Source: Bacillus sp. NTK071 (GTDB lineage Bacteria; Bacillota; Bacilli; Bacillales; Guptibacillaceae). Taken from it: DNA of 41,233 nt. A program made the position numbers and the translations under genes. Below the pieces are notes generated by a model. That model was not told the origin of the DNA, ran no database searches, and saw only the letters and a list, made by a program, of their open reading frames with translations. Shown piece by piece: positions 6,992-16,054 of the stretch. Location: contig NZ_JAFKOI010000019.1 of the NCBI RefSeq assembly GCF_017303315.1, positions 1 through 41,233 of the forward strand, read 5' to 3'. Every line of letters begins with the position of its first letter. Position 1 is the stretch's first letter.

Positions 6992-7996
6992 CTCTCGTCG
7001 TAAAATCACGAGTGTGAAGTCATCACGAAGTTCAAACTCTTGCAACCGCTCAAGTTCTCTATACACTTCATCAACGATTTCCTGAGCTGAAAGGTGAATA
7101 TATTTACGAATCATTGCAACAATTTCATCTCGCTCAATAAATCCGTTACTAGAACGACACTCTGTTACGCCATCAGATAACATAATAACCATATCATTCC
7201 CATGTAAGACACGCTGATATTCCTGATATGACGTTTTCTTAGAAACACCAAGAACTAATCCTTTTGTAAACAACTCTTCAAATTCATCTTTCCCTGCATC
7301 GTAAAAAAAGCCCGGCTCATGACCGGCGCCAGCATAATAAAATGAATTGACCCTAGGATCGTACAATCCGTAAAACATTGTAATAAACATATTAGGATCT
7401 ACATTCTGCTCTACCACTCGGTTAAGATTCTCAAGAACTGCCCCTGGTTGCATACGCTGTTCAGGAGCACTATCCATTGTGTATTTAATCATGCTCATAC
7501 ATAATGCTGCAGGTATACCTTTTCCAATTACATCAGCAATTGCTACACTCATGCAATTATTCTCATCCTGAACAAAATGGTAGTAATCCCCACTCATTTT
7601 CTGAGCAGGTTTACTAATAGCACCAATATCAAGACCCCTGACATCAGGCTTATCACCCGCCAACAACGTTTGCTGCATATTAGCAGCAATTTCAATTTCT
7701 GATTCAAGCTGTTGTTGACGGCTTCGAAGACTCTGATGTTCCCTGTAAGCAAATCCATAACCAATCATCATCTCTAGCAAGAAATCATAAGAGTTTTTAA
7801 GCGGCTGAGGAATATCAGGAAATAGTTCTTCAAGTACGCTCACATGAAGGCTAACAGCTTCTTCAGGGGAAATTTTTTGCTCAATCATTTTCCTGCTAAA
7901 CTGCTGTCCTTTGTAAAGCGTTTGCTCCGACTGCTCTTGTAAATAATTCTCTAATATAGATTTGTATTTTTGATATTGAAGATCTCGGTCATCCAT
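6986..7996 (-). CDS. rsbU: RsbU, PP2C phosphatase activating RsbV
   Basis: A 336-residue protein with an N-terminal helical RsbT-binding domain (residues 1-80) and a C-terminal SpoIIE/PP2C domain (about 120-335). Metal-site motifs are SGDYYHFV, IADVIGKGIPAAL and MLSDGVTECR, and the last is followed by DDFTLVILRR. RsbU dephosphorylates RsbV-P when bound by RsbT. RBS AAGGAGG lies 10 nt before the ATG. The gene is 15 bp after rsbT. Confidence 0.96.
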   Translation of the reverse strand: MDDRDLQYQKYKSILENYLQEQSEQTLYKGQQFSRKMIEQKISPEEAVSLHVSVLEELFPDIPQPLKNSYDFLLEMMIGYGFAYREHQSLRSRQQQLESEIEIAANMQQTLLAGDKPDVRGLDIGAISKPAQKMSGDYYHFVQDENNCMSVAIADVIGKGIPAALCMSMIKYTMDSAPEQRMQPGAVLENLNRVVEQNVDPNMFITMFYGLYDPRVNSFYYAGAGHEPGFFYDAGKDEFEELFTKGLVLGVSKKTSYQEYQRVLHGNDMVIMLSDGVTECRSSNGFIERDEIVAMIRKYIHLSAQEIVDEVYRELERLQEFELRDDFTLVILRREV

Positions 7997-8011
7997 AGTG
8001 GCCTATCCTCC

Positions 8012-8413
8012 TTAACGGAGCCATTTAATAGAAGTTATAATTGTTCCTTCATTTTCTTTTGAATCAATCGTAAACTCGTCCATTAAGCGTTTAACTCCTG
8101 GAAGACCTGCTCCAAGACCACCAGAAGTGGTAAAACCATCTTCCATTACTTTTCGTATATCTTTAATTCCAGGTCCCGAGTCAGACGCTTCGATTTTAAG
8201 CCCTAATTTACCACCGTTTTCCACACGCTCAATGGCAACTTCGCCATTTCCAGCATAAAGGTATATGTTACGTGCGAGCTCGGAGATTGCTGTAGTTATT
8301 CGAGCTTGGTCAACTGTGCCAAACCCAAGTTCTTTAGCAATGTTTCTACCCGACTGCCTCGCTTTAACAATATCCCATTCATTTCTAACTTCCACACAGG
8401 ATTGGATATTCAT
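8012..8413 (-). CDS. rsbT: RsbT, stressosome serine/threonine kinase and RsbU activator
   Basis: A 133-residue GHKL-fold kinase, the same length as B. subtilis RsbT. Motifs are SELARNIYLYAG (N box), EASDSGPGIKD (G1) and GGLGAGLPGVKRLMD (G2). It phosphorylates RsbS and RsbR in the stressosome, then leaves to activate RsbU. It lies 3 bp from rsbS. Confidence 0.96.
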   Translation of the reverse strand: MNIQSCVEVRNEWDIVKARQSGRNIAKELGFGTVDQARITTAISELARNIYLYAGNGEVAIERVENGGKLGLKIEASDSGPGIKDIRKVMEDGFTTSGGLGAGLPGVKRLMDEFTIDSKENEGTIITSIKWLR

Positions 8414-8416
8414 AGC

Positions 8417-8773
8417 TTATCCCCCCAATTCCTGTTGTAATTTCTCTAACCCCTGTTCTAAATCTAATGCAGTTGGGACATTCTTCATCATGATGCCTAG
8501 ATCAATCAACGTTATAGCAACAGCAGGTTGAATTCCTGTAAGCACCACTTTTGCCCCCATTAAATTCGACATGCGTACAACATCACCTAGTACTTTGGCG
8601 ATAAATGAATCAATCATATCGACAGATGTCAGATCAATTACAACGCCTTTTGCTCCTGTCTCATGAATCTTTTCGAGCAAATCCTCCTGAAATTGAAGTG
8701 CTGTTTTGTCGTCAAGGTCTACCTGAATAGTAATTAACAAATATTGATTTAGTTTCAATATAGGAATTCGCAT
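8417..8773 (-). CDS. rsbS: RsbS, STAS scaffold protein of the stressosome
   Basis: A 118-residue STAS protein. The segment [20 protein letters not shown] holds the RsbT phosphorylation site (Ser56 here, Ser59 in B. subtilis). With RsbR proteins it forms the large stressosome complex and sequesters RsbT. It sits between rsbRA and rsbT, as expected. Confidence 0.96.
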   Translation of the reverse strand: MRIPILKLNQYLLITIQVDLDDKTALQFQEDLLEKIHETGAKGVVIDLTSVDMIDSFIAKVLGDVVRMSNLMGAKVVLTGIQPAVAITLIDLGIMMKNVPTALDLEQGLEKLQQELGG

Positions 8774-8785
8774 GGTCTTCCCCCC

Positions 8786-9607
8786 TTACTCAAGCTCAAT
8801 CATTTTTCGTTTAGTCATTTCTAATGCTGTTTTCATACCTTTAAATAACGTACTCTTGGTTGGGAATTGGCCGAGGTCGATCCCCAGATTGACGATCGTT
8901 TGAGCAATCTCAGGTCTAATGCCAACTAGAATACATTGTGCTCCAACAAGGCGAACTGCTTCAGCAGCCTGAATAATATGGTGAGCAACCATTGTATCCA
9001 CTACAGGAACACCAGTAATGTCAATGAGAACAACTTGAGATCTATGTTTAATAACACCAGTCAACAGATTTTCCATTATAAGTTTCGCGCGTTCTGTATC
9101 AATGGTTCCGATAAGTGGCATTACACTGATATTCTCAAAAACCGGAATAAGAGGTGCAGATAATTCTTGAAGAGCAACTTTCTGAATGGATACTGTATTC
9201 TCCCAATTCTTAGCACTCTCATTGATTAGCTGATTAACAATTGGGTCAATCCAGCGATCAATTTCATCGTACATAGCAAATACTTTTTCATTTGACTGGT
9301 TGGCATCTAGAATCACTGCCAAAATAATTCGGCGGAAATTTTGCAACCCTTGCGTAATATAGCTAAGTCTCCACCCTATCTTCATTAAATGTTCAGCGAA
9401 CTCGGTCATCCGATCTGTTGGCTTATGAACATTTTGTTCAATATGCGTATAAATAATTTCAAACAATTCTTGGTTTGTTTCCTCGTAAGCTTTATCGGTT
9501 ATTGACTGTAGCCGGTGTTCGTCCCGTACTCTTTCCATCTCGTCCATCCATCTGGTATAAATACGTTCACGGCTTTCATTCAATAATTGTATGACTAACT
9601 TGTCCAT
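8786..9607 (-). CDS. rsbRA: RsbRA, stressosome sensor/scaffold protein
   Basis: A 273-residue RsbR with N-terminal non-haem globin-like domain (1-135), linker helix and C-terminal STAS domain (about 155-270). Both B. subtilis RsbT target sites are kept at identical numbers: Thr171 in GTIDTERA and Thr205 in GVPVVDTMVAHH. The frame runs upstream to 9670, but the ATG at 9605-9607 has GGGAGGAG 6 nt upstream and gives the known N-terminus, so that start is used. It is the first gene of the rsb cluster; a terminator separates it from ndoA. Confidence 0.95.
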   Translation of the reverse strand: MDKLVIQLLNESRERIYTRWMDEMERVRDEHRLQSITDKAYEETNQELFEIIYTHIEQNVHKPTDRMTEFAEHLMKIGWRLSYITQGLQNFRRIILAVILDANQSNEKVFAMYDEIDRWIDPIVNQLINESAKNWENTVSIQKVALQELSAPLIPVFENISVMPLIGTIDTERAKLIMENLLTGVIKHRSQVVLIDITGVPVVDTMVAHHIIQAAEAVRLVGAQCILVGIRPEIAQTIVNLGIDLGQFPTKSTLFKGMKTALEMTKRKMIELE

Positions 9608-9793
9608 CTTGCTCCTCCCTACGATCTTACTGCGTTCATTTATCTTCTCATTGCCAGGAAATCCTCGCAATCATTATGCTTTCCCAATTTAAGCGCATCA
9701 CATCATTTTTATCTTAACACACTTTTCGACACAACTAGAATATTACCTGCCATACCCCATACGAAAAGCCTTAAAAGATTTCATTTAGGATAC

Positions 9794-9816
9794 AAAAAAA
9801 CTGCTCATAAGAGCAG
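9794..9816 (-). terminator. Terminator of ndoAI-ndoA
   Basis: On the minus strand CTGCTC-TTAT-GAGCAG (9801-9816) is followed by seven T residues. It separates the toxin-antitoxin unit from rsbRA. I see no convincing sigma-A promoter between this site and rsbRA. Confidence 0.85.
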
Positions 9817-9844
9817 CTTCGCTTGGGTACTATTCTATGCGTTT

Positions 9845-10195
9845 TCAAAAATCAATAAGTCCAAGGCTGATCTGCAGGGCTTCTTGCACCCGTTGCATCA
9901 TACCCTCATCAAGGTGAGTGATCTTATCAGTTAGACGCTGTTTATCAATGGTACGAATTTGTTCTAGCAATATAACCGAATCCCGTTCAAATCCATAGCG
10001 CTTGGCATCAATTTCCACATGAGTGGGAAGCTTTGCTTTTTGAATTTGAGCAGTAATTGCGGCAACAATGACAGTAGGACTAAAACGATTCCCAATGTCG
10101 TTCTGAATAATCAATACAGGCCTTACGCCACCTTGTTCAGAACCTACAACAGGAGAAAGGTCAGCAAAATACACATCACCTCGTTTGACAATCAA
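9845..10195 (-). CDS. ndoA: EndoA/MazF-type mRNA interferase toxin
   Basis: A 116-residue toxin of the PemK/MazF family. B. subtilis EndoA (MazF) has the same length and context and cleaves RNA at UACAU. Functionally important Arg25 (GGVRPVLI) and Thr48 (AAITAQ) are present. The gene is 4 bp downstream of the antitoxin gene. Confidence 0.96.
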   Translation of the reverse strand: MIVKRGDVYFADLSPVVGSEQGGVRPVLIIQNDIGNRFSPTVIVAAITAQIQKAKLPTHVEIDAKRYGFERDSVILLEQIRTIDKQRLTDKITHLDEGMMQRVQEALQISLGLIDF

Positions 10196-10199
10196 GTCA

Positions 10200-10478
10200 T
10201 TACACCCCGCTTACTAAGCGGTCCACGGTGTGCTCTGCTTCCTCCTCAACAAGAAAGGCTTCTGCTGCAAGGTTCAAGTTAATCTTAGCCATCTCCATGT
10301 ACCCCTGGCGCATGGCGTCACGAATTTGTCGCTTCTTGCGCTCGCGAATATACATTGTCGTGGCCTGTGATATGAACTCGTTACGATCGAGCTGTTCCTG
10401 TTGAATGATACCATCCACCTCATTTAAAATATGTTGTGGGAGAGTTACAACAATCGATTTTTTGTTTGCCTCTGACAC
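10200..10478 (-). CDS. ndoAI: EndoAI/MazE-type antitoxin
   Basis: A 92-residue ribbon-helix-helix antitoxin (N-terminal [18 protein letters not shown]-terminal toxin-binding tail with [16 protein letters not shown] and ERLVSGV-like end). The frame has an ATG at 10482-10484 only 3 nt after GGAGG, and a GTG at 10476-10478 with about 9 nt spacing; the latter gives VSEANKK, resembling B. subtilis EndoAI (SESSART), so GTG is chosen. It neutralises EndoA and probably autoregulates the pair. Confidence 0.92.
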   Translation of the reverse strand: MSEANKKSIVVTLPQHILNEVDGIIQQEQLDRNEFISQATTMYIRERKKRQIRDAMRQGYMEMAKINLNLAAEAFLVEEEAEHTVDRLVSGV

Positions 10479-10612
10479 AAACATACACCTCCGAAGCACT
10501 GCTACTCATATTGTATTCCACCATTAATCTTACCATTGCAGACGACGCATTGCAAAACAACTTTCCACAAGACTATTTCATCATATTCTTGCAAAATCCT
10601 TCTTTTATTTTA

Positions 10613-11779
10613 CTATTTTTTTAAAATTGTATTCATTACGCCCTTTTTTTCTTCATTCTCTCGAAAAATTCGCGGAACGCGCGGTCCGATCATACAAGGA
10701 ATTTCATAGTTTATCGTCTCAAGTCGCTTAGCGATGTCATCTATTGTAATTTCTTCTGAACCCTGTCGACCTATTAGCGTGACACGCGTCCCAACTTTAG
10801 TCGATGCAGGGAGTCGAACCATAAACTGATCCATACAAATTCGACCTACAATTGGTGCTTGTTCACCATTTATTAGTACATATCCATCTCGTAACTTGCG
10901 GATCCAACCATCTGCATAGCCTATTGGAACTGTTCCAATCCATTCGCCTTCAGTCGTATGATAAGTCGATCCATAACTAATCGGCTCCCCTTCTTTCATT
11001 TGCTTCACATGAACAAGTTGACTATGAAGACTGAAAGCAGGATTAAGATTAAAAGGTTGAACTGATTTCATTTCTTGAGAAGGACTGAGACCATACATGG
11101 AAATACCAACACGGATGATATTCCCAATTCGTTCAGGCATTCTGACAGCCCCTGCGCTATTGCCAAGATGAATCCAGACAGGGTTTATGCCTTCCGACTT
11201 TAGATAAGATGCCATTTCTTCAAACCTGTTACGCTGCGTTTCAATAAATGGATTATCTGGTTCATCCGCCGTTGCAAAGTGTGTATACAGTCCCTCCACT
11301 TTAAATGAAGAATTCTTTTTTAAACACTCTACTATCAGTTTAGCTTCCTTTTCTTCCTTTATACCTAGTCGTCCCATTCCGGTGTCGACTTTTAAATGAA
11401 TAACAAGAGATAAGCCATTTAATATAGCTTCAGCTTGCTTAAGCCATTCCAATTGAAAAACTGTCAGCGTGATGTCCTGTTCCGCTGCCAATTTGGCATG
11501 AACTGGTGGAACCCAACCTAGTACTAGAATTGGTGTAGTAATTCCTTCTTCACGGAGCGCAAGTGCCTCGTCGAGAATCGCCACTGCTAGATAAGATGCA
11601 CCTGACTTTATTGCCGTCTTAGCTGTCGCTAATGCACCATGTCCGTAACCATTCGCTTTTACGACTGCCATTATTGAAACATCTGATGGAACATGGTTTT
11701 TATAAGCATGTATATTTTGTTTAATGGCATCGAGATTAATTTCTGCCCATGTTTCTCTATAAAAAGGTTGATTCTCCAT
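10613..11779 (-). CDS. alr: Alanine racemase
   Basis: A 388-residue fold-type III PLP enzyme that interconverts L- and D-alanine for peptidoglycan. The PLP lysine is Lys41 in VVKANGYGHG; the second catalytic base is the tyrosine in ISYGST. The C-terminal beta domain contains GRICMDQFMV. AGGAGG lies 9 nt before the ATG. It sits upstream of ndoAI as in B. subtilis. The C-terminus carries a short basic extension (EEKKGVMNTILKK). Confidence 0.95.
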   Translation of the reverse strand: MENQPFYRETWAEINLDAIKQNIHAYKNHVPSDVSIMAVVKANGYGHGALATAKTAIKSGASYLAVAILDEALALREEGITTPILVLGWVPPVHAKLAAEQDITLTVFQLEWLKQAEAILNGLSLVIHLKVDTGMGRLGIKEEKEAKLIVECLKKNSSFKVEGLYTHFATADEPDNPFIETQRNRFEEMASYLKSEGINPVWIHLGNSAGAVRMPERIGNIIRVGISMYGLSPSQEMKSVQPFNLNPAFSLHSQLVHVKQMKEGEPISYGSTYHTTEGEWIGTVPIGYADGWIRKLRDGYVLINGEQAPIVGRICMDQFMVRLPASTKVGTRVTLIGRQGSEEITIDDIAKRLETINYEIPCMIGPRVPRIFRENEEKKGVMNTILKK

Positions 11780-11906
11780 ACTTTATTTCCTCCTGAAACA
11801 AATCACTCTGCTTTCTATTTTAGGAGTTTTTAAGAAAATCGCAAGCGCAACTATCTAAAGTATGTGAATAACACTAGCCTCGATTTTATGATCCACATAA
11901 CTTCTA

Positions 11907-11939
11907 AAGAAGGTTCAGCCGTGACAGCTGAACCTTCTT
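11907..11939 (-). terminator. Terminator of ydcC
   Basis: A 13-bp perfect inverted repeat AAGAAGGTTCAGC / GCTGAACCTTCTT with a 7-nt loop just after the ydcC stop. The T-tract on the minus strand is short (CTTTAG), so efficiency is uncertain. Confidence 0.65.
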
Positions 11940-11945
11940 GGAGTG

Positions 11946-12950
11946 TTATTTAATTTCTGTTGTTCCGTACACTGACCTTGCAACAGAGACCATTTCTTCG
12001 ATTGATAGATCATCTGAAGCAAGGAAGAAGTCAACCCCGTTATGGTTCCAGGTAACTGTCGACTCGGTCATAATTCCCATTGTGAAACCAAGGTCGACAG
12101 GTTCTCCTTCACCAACTGATACAGGTGCACTTGTCTCAAGTGCAGCTTCACTCTTCTCCTCAATCAATGTGAATGATTTTTCACCAGTAAAGGTTAATAT
12201 CACTTTATCGGTCGCTACTTCTTTCTCGTCTGTAAGGCCAGTCCCTTGAGGCTCATACATTGGGTAGACGACTTCAAAAGGCTCATTGGTAGCTGCAATG
12301 ACTGGCACTTCAAGCTGAGCTGCTGTCATATTTCGCTCCATATCAAAAGCACCTTTGTCGAACGAAGCATTAAATTTCATATTGGAGAATTCAATGTTCA
12401 CTAACGGTTTCATATCCTGATTCATAATTGTTACTTTCTCTGGAGCAAGATCCTTCTTATTTAGCTTAATTGATTGCTTAGATAAGTTTTTGTTTTGATA
12501 GTTTGTTTTAGTCGTGAAGACATAGTCATTATCTTTTGCTTCAAACCCCGCGCTTGAGTCGTTTAGAATATCAGACACGAGTGTGTTATAGAGATAAGCC
12601 TGACTACCGTTCTCTGGCCAATTACTTTGGAATCTGAAACTTTTATTAAGAGCTGGGGTAAGCACAAACACCCCTTCATCATTTCTTAAAATAATTTGGC
12701 TTTGCTCTTTCGTTGCATTTTTCAATTCTACTCGATAATAAGATGGCTTCTGATACCAAATTTCTACATCATAACGTTGAGGCTCTTCCCCTGTTTCAAG
12801 TGTCATCTTTGCATTTACTTTATAGCTGTCCATTTCATTTAACTTTTTATCCAAAGCATCCACTACGTCCTGCTGACTTTTTTGTCCGCATCCAGAAAGG
12901 GCAACAAGCATCAGTATTCCGATAAGTAAAACAGAACCGAACCTTTTCAC
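11946..12950 (-). CDS. ydcC: LolA-like lipoprotein, YdcC family
   Basis: A 334-residue secreted lipoprotein. The signal peptide VKRFGSVLLIGILMLVALSG ends at a lipobox LSGC, so the Cys is lipidated at the outer face of the membrane. The rest has the beta-rich LolA/LolB-like outline seen in YdcC, with a C-terminal part like DUF4367 (EPFEVVYPMYEPQG onward). The frame opens at TTG 12959, but this abuts AAGGAG; GTG at 12948-12950 has 9 nt spacing and is preferred. Its position next to alr is as in B. subtilis. The function is not established; B. subtilis YdcC is regarded as sporulation-associated. Confidence 0.85.
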   Translation of the reverse strand: MKRFGSVLLIGILMLVALSGCGQKSQQDVVDALDKKLNEMDSYKVNAKMTLETGEEPQRYDVEIWYQKPSYYRVELKNATKEQSQIILRNDEGVFVLTPALNKSFRFQSNWPENGSQAYLYNTLVSDILNDSSAGFEAKDNDYVFTTKTNYQNKNLSKQSIKLNKKDLAPEKVTIMNQDMKPLVNIEFSNMKFNASFDKGAFDMERNMTAAQLEVPVIAATNEPFEVVYPMYEPQGTGLTDEKEVATDKVILTFTGEKSFTLIEEKSEAALETSAPVSVGEGEPVDLGFTMGIMTESTVTWNHNGVDFFLASDDLSIEEMVSVARSVYGTTEIK

Positions 12951-13010
12951 TGTATCCAACTCCTTTGCCTCATTTAAAACGACAAAGGAGGTTCCTGTGT
13001 GGTGAAAAAC

Positions 13011-14543
13011 CTATCCGTGGTTTTGCTCAAGAAATGAATGCAGAACAGCTGGTATAGTTGCAATAACATCGGTTGCCAATACGTCCAGGGTTGAATGAGC
13101 TGTTTGAACCAGGGTATCAGCCGCTTTACCGTGAACAAGAACGGCATTGCTTATCCCTTCTTGAATGGACTGACTATGCATGACAAAAGCGAGTACCATT
13201 CCTGTCAGCACATCACCAGATCCACCTTTTGCTAAAGCTGGATTACCTGTTGTGTTGACAAACTGACTTCCATCAGGTGTGGTCACAACTGTATATGGAC
13301 CTTTTAAGACAAGATATACACCAAACTCACGTGCAAACGACCGAGAGATTTCGAATCGTCTACTTTGAATATCTTGAATAGAAAGCCCAGTCAGTCTTGC
13401 CATTTCTCCCGGATGCGGAGTCAAAATAGTCGGTGACTTTCTTGCTTTCAATTCATCTTTCAGTTCATTCAAATGATAAAGTGCATCGGCGTCCAGAACG
13501 AGAGGTACGTTCGTTGCAAGCATAGCTTTTACAACCTTGCTACACCCCACTTCCCTTCCAAGACCCGGCCCAACCGCGATACCATCGAATTCAGAAAGAT
13601 CACCTGACACCTCTCCAGAGAAATATCCATTATCTGAAGACCACCCTTGAAACATCGCTTCTAACATAGTACTTGTTACTATTGAAAGGATATTATCCGG
13701 CACAGCGACCTGTAATAAACCCGCTCCACTTCGATAGGCAGCTTTTGTTGACATTACAGGTGCTCCAGCCATTCCCCTTGATCCGCCAATCACCAGACCT
13801 TTTCCATGGCTTCCTTTATGGGAGGATGACGTTCGATCGGTAAGTGTACGCTTAACATCTGACTCGAGCCAGAGTTTTCTTTGTAAAGCTTTTGAAAATG
13901 CGTTTCGAGGCAGTCCAATATCAATCACTTCTAGTTCTCCATAATAATCAGCATCAGGGTAAAGGAAGGCGCCTAACTTCGGGCACTGAAGTGTATAAGT
14001 TCTGTCAGCACGAATAGGCTGACACTCTCCTTCGAACCCTCCATTAGCATGTAAGCCACTTGGCAAGTCGACAGAAATGACCGTAGCAGAAGACCGATTT
14101 ACTTTCTGAACAACTTCATCATATGGCGAACGAATCACTCCTGATATGCCAAGCCCTAACAGACAATCGATTATAACGGTATAACTCGCAAGATTTTGTT
14201 GAAATGCTTCTCCATCTTTATAAGCATTCCATTCATAAGACAAGTTGGTATAAATGCCAAAATGAGTACCCGCATCCCCCTTTAGTTTTGAATGTGGGGG
14301 AATCACCCATACATCAACATTGTAACCCTTCTCTTTTAAGTATCTTGCAAGAACAAAGCCGTCTCCTCCGTTATTCCCTGAACCAATTAGCACAGCCACC
14401 CGTTCATTTTTGTGTATCCTGCCCTTCATTGCTTCAAAAAGCGCTTTACCTGCATTTTCCATAAGTAGTACGCCACTTAGACCAATCTCCTCCATGGTAA
14501 ACCGGTCCGCTTCATACATTTCTTCTCCGGATACGATTCTCAC
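13011..14543 (-). CDS. nnr: Bifunctional NAD(P)H-hydrate epimerase / ADP-dependent NAD(P)H-hydrate dehydratase
   Basis: A 510-residue fusion. The N-terminal YjeF_N domain (1-210) has the epimerase motif LIGSGNNGGDGFVLARYL; the C-terminal ribokinase-like domain (about 225-505) has VIGGSRGMAGAP, LTPHPGEMARL and the GNPALAKGGSGDVLTG motif of the dehydratase. Together they repair hydrated NADH and NADPH. The first ATG-type codon in frame is at 14582, but a GTG at 14541-14543 has AGGAGG 8 nt upstream and is preferred. It lies between acpS and ydcC; B. subtilis lacks it at this spot and keeps a separate dehydratase gene elsewhere. Confidence 0.93.
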   Translation of the reverse strand: MRIVSGEEMYEADRFTMEEIGLSGVLLMENAGKALFEAMKGRIHKNERVAVLIGSGNNGGDGFVLARYLKEKGYNVDVWVIPPHSKLKGDAGTHFGIYTNLSYEWNAYKDGEAFQQNLASYTVIIDCLLGLGISGVIRSPYDEVVQKVNRSSATVISVDLPSGLHANGGFEGECQPIRADRTYTLQCPKLGAFLYPDADYYGELEVIDIGLPRNAFSKALQRKLWLESDVKRTLTDRTSSSHKGSHGKGLVIGGSRGMAGAPVMSTKAAYRSGAGLLQVAVPDNILSIVTSTMLEAMFQGWSSDNGYFSGEVSGDLSEFDGIAVGPGLGREVGCSKVVKAMLATNVPLVLDADALYHLNELKDELKARKSPTILTPHPGEMARLTGLSIQDIQSRRFEISRSFAREFGVYLVLKGPYTVVTTPDGSQFVNTTGNPALAKGGSGDVLTGMVLAFVMHSQSIQEGISNAVLVHGKAADTLVQTAHSTLDVLATDVIATIPAVLHSFLEQNHG

Positions 14544-14600
14544 AACAGGTCCCTCCTGACCGTGGTAAAATATATGAGCCAAGTCCCAAAGTTATGCAGA

Positions 14601-14960
14601 CTAGCTTGACGAGCTTTCGATAATGATTTGCGACACTGCATGTTGCCTCGTGTGTGAAATTGAAATATGTATGCGTTCACCTTCGCCTATTGTTTCAATA
14701 TAGGGTGCTCCTTCTGGGGACTTTTGGATTGTGATATCCTGAAAGCTCAGTTTCCCGATTCCTGTCCCTCTCGCTTTCGCATAAGCTTCTTTGGCCGCAA
14801 ACCGACCAGCAAGAAATTCCACACTTCTCCGTCCACTAAGTTTGCAATACTCCTCTTGCTCACTACTCGTCAGAATTCGTTCTGGAAAAGAAGGGTTCCT
14901 TTCAACAGCTTTCTGAATCCGATCGAGTTCAATCAAATCGATTCCAATTCCTATAATCAT
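14601..14960 (-). CDS. acpS: Holo-[acyl-carrier-protein] synthase
   Basis: A 119-residue 4'-phosphopantetheinyl transferase that activates acyl carrier protein. Mg-binding motifs are [12 protein letters not shown] (Asp8) and [18 protein letters not shown]. The ATG at 14958-14960 follows AAGGAGG by 6 nt; a longer frame to 14999 lacks such a site. The gene neighbours nnr and, across a repeat element, the rhomboid gene. Confidence 0.95.
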   Translation of the reverse strand: MIIGIGIDLIELDRIQKAVERNPSFPERILTSSEQEEYCKLSGRRSVEFLAGRFAAKEAYAKARGTGIGKLSFQDITIQKSPEGAPYIETIGEGERIHISISHTRQHAVSQIIIESSSS

Positions 14961-15094
14961 GAAAAACCTCCTTAGTACTATCTCATTAAGATTTAGCATA
15001 AAGTTATCAATAGTGCTCAGGTTGAAAGCTATGCTAAACTAGTAACAAATAAATAGATAGTTCGTTTTATTTAAATGCCGTTCACTTCATAAAA

Positions 15095-15202
15095 GGCTCT
15101 TTTCTAAAAGATTGTTGCTTTGAAACAATTATTGAACAAGCCGTACTTAGTGAGTGGAGCGGAAATTAACCCGCTATAGCAACAACGTCTACGTAAAGAG
15201 CC
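15095..15202. repeat. MITE-like palindromic element, short copy B
   Basis: About 108 bp with ends GGCTCTTTTCTAAAAGATTG and ACGTCTACGTAAAGAGCC. It keeps the terminal TTGTTGCTTT / AGCAACAA parts and a GGAGCGGAAAT remnant but lacks the central GC-rich modules of the other copies, as if internally deleted. It lies between divergently transcribed acpS and the rhomboid gene. Confidence 0.75.
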
Positions 15203-15240
15203 AAACAAAAAATTAAATCTTTAGAAAAGGTGGTTAATAT

Positions 15241-16005
15241 ATGTTTGTGCGAAATGAAGATTTTCGCTCATTTATCCGCTATTATCCTATCATTTCCATA
15301 CTTATTGGTATACATATCCTCCTCTTTATTATGGTAAACCTTTTTGGGATGTTTTCCATTTTCAATTTAGGAGTAGGCTCCAATCGAGCGATTGAGGCAG
15401 GGCAGTACTGGAGACTTGTCACACCAATCTTTCTACACGGCGGTTTCGCTCACGTGTTGTTCAACTCTTTCTCACTCTACCTTTTTGGTCCAGCACTAGA
15501 GCAAATGCTCGGTAAAACAAAGTTTTTAATTGGTTACTTCGGTGCTGGTATCATTGCGAACATCGCTACTTTTTACTTACAGGATAGTACATTCAGTCAT
15601 GTTGGTGCATCCGGTGCGATCTTCGGCTTATTCGGCATCTATTTCTATATGGCCTTCTATCGAAAAGAGCTAATCGACCAGGCAAATTCTCAGCTCATTT
15701 TAATGATTCTTGGGATTGGTCTTGTCATGACGTTCATTAGCCCTAATATTAACATTCTCGGTCATTTATTCGGCTTCCTTGCAGGTGCAGCATTAGCACC
15801 TATTCTTCTCATAGGAGCAAAGCCATTTATTAACCGTGGTATGATTCGCGTTCGGCGCGCACCAGATACTAGTGGGGATATCCGCTTTAAACCTAACAGA
15901 TGGCAGAAGCGTAGAATTCGTTCAGGTTCTGGCACAGGTGGCAAAATCATCTGGGGAGTTTTCGTTGTTCTCGTTGCTCTTGGTTTTCTCGCACGCTATT
16001 TCTAA
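15241..16005 (+). CDS. ydcA: Rhomboid family intramembrane serine protease (YdcA family)
   Basis: A 254-residue membrane protein with about six hydrophobic segments between residues 15 and 200. The catalytic serine is Ser124 in HVGASGAIFGLFG and the histidine is His175 in NILGHLFGFLAG; the HGGFAHVLFN motif (66-75) of loop/TM2 is also typical. A basic tail (about 200-235) precedes a final hydrophobic segment. RBS AAAGGTGG lies 7 nt before the ATG. It is divergent from acpS, as ydcA is in B. subtilis. Substrates are unknown. Confidence 0.92.
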   Translation: MFVRNEDFRSFIRYYPIISILIGIHILLFIMVNLFGMFSIFNLGVGSNRAIEAGQYWRLVTPIFLHGGFAHVLFNSFSLYLFGPALEQMLGKTKFLIGYFGAGIIANIATFYLQDSTFSHVGASGAIFGLFGIYFYMAFYRKELIDQANSQLILMILGIGLVMTFISPNINILGHLFGFLAGAALAPILLIGAKPFINRGMIRVRRAPDTSGDIRFKPNRWQKRRIRSGSGTGGKIIWGVFVVLVALGFLARYF

Positions 16006-16016
16006 AAATAAGAAGA

Positions 16017-16054
16017 ACCGGTGATTTGAATACACAATCACCGGTTTCTTTATT
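16017..16054. terminator. Bidirectional terminator between ydcA and the STAS gene
   Basis: ACCGGTGATT (16017-16026) and AATCACCGGT (16036-16045) form a 10-bp stem followed by TTCTTTATT on the plus strand. It serves the convergent rhomboid and STAS genes; it touches the STAS stop codon. Confidence 0.75.

Noticed and set aside
9608-9793. A sigma-A promoter directly before rsbRA
   Set aside because: TAAGAT and CATAAT sequences are present but no -35 with usual spacing could be paired with them, so no promoter is called.
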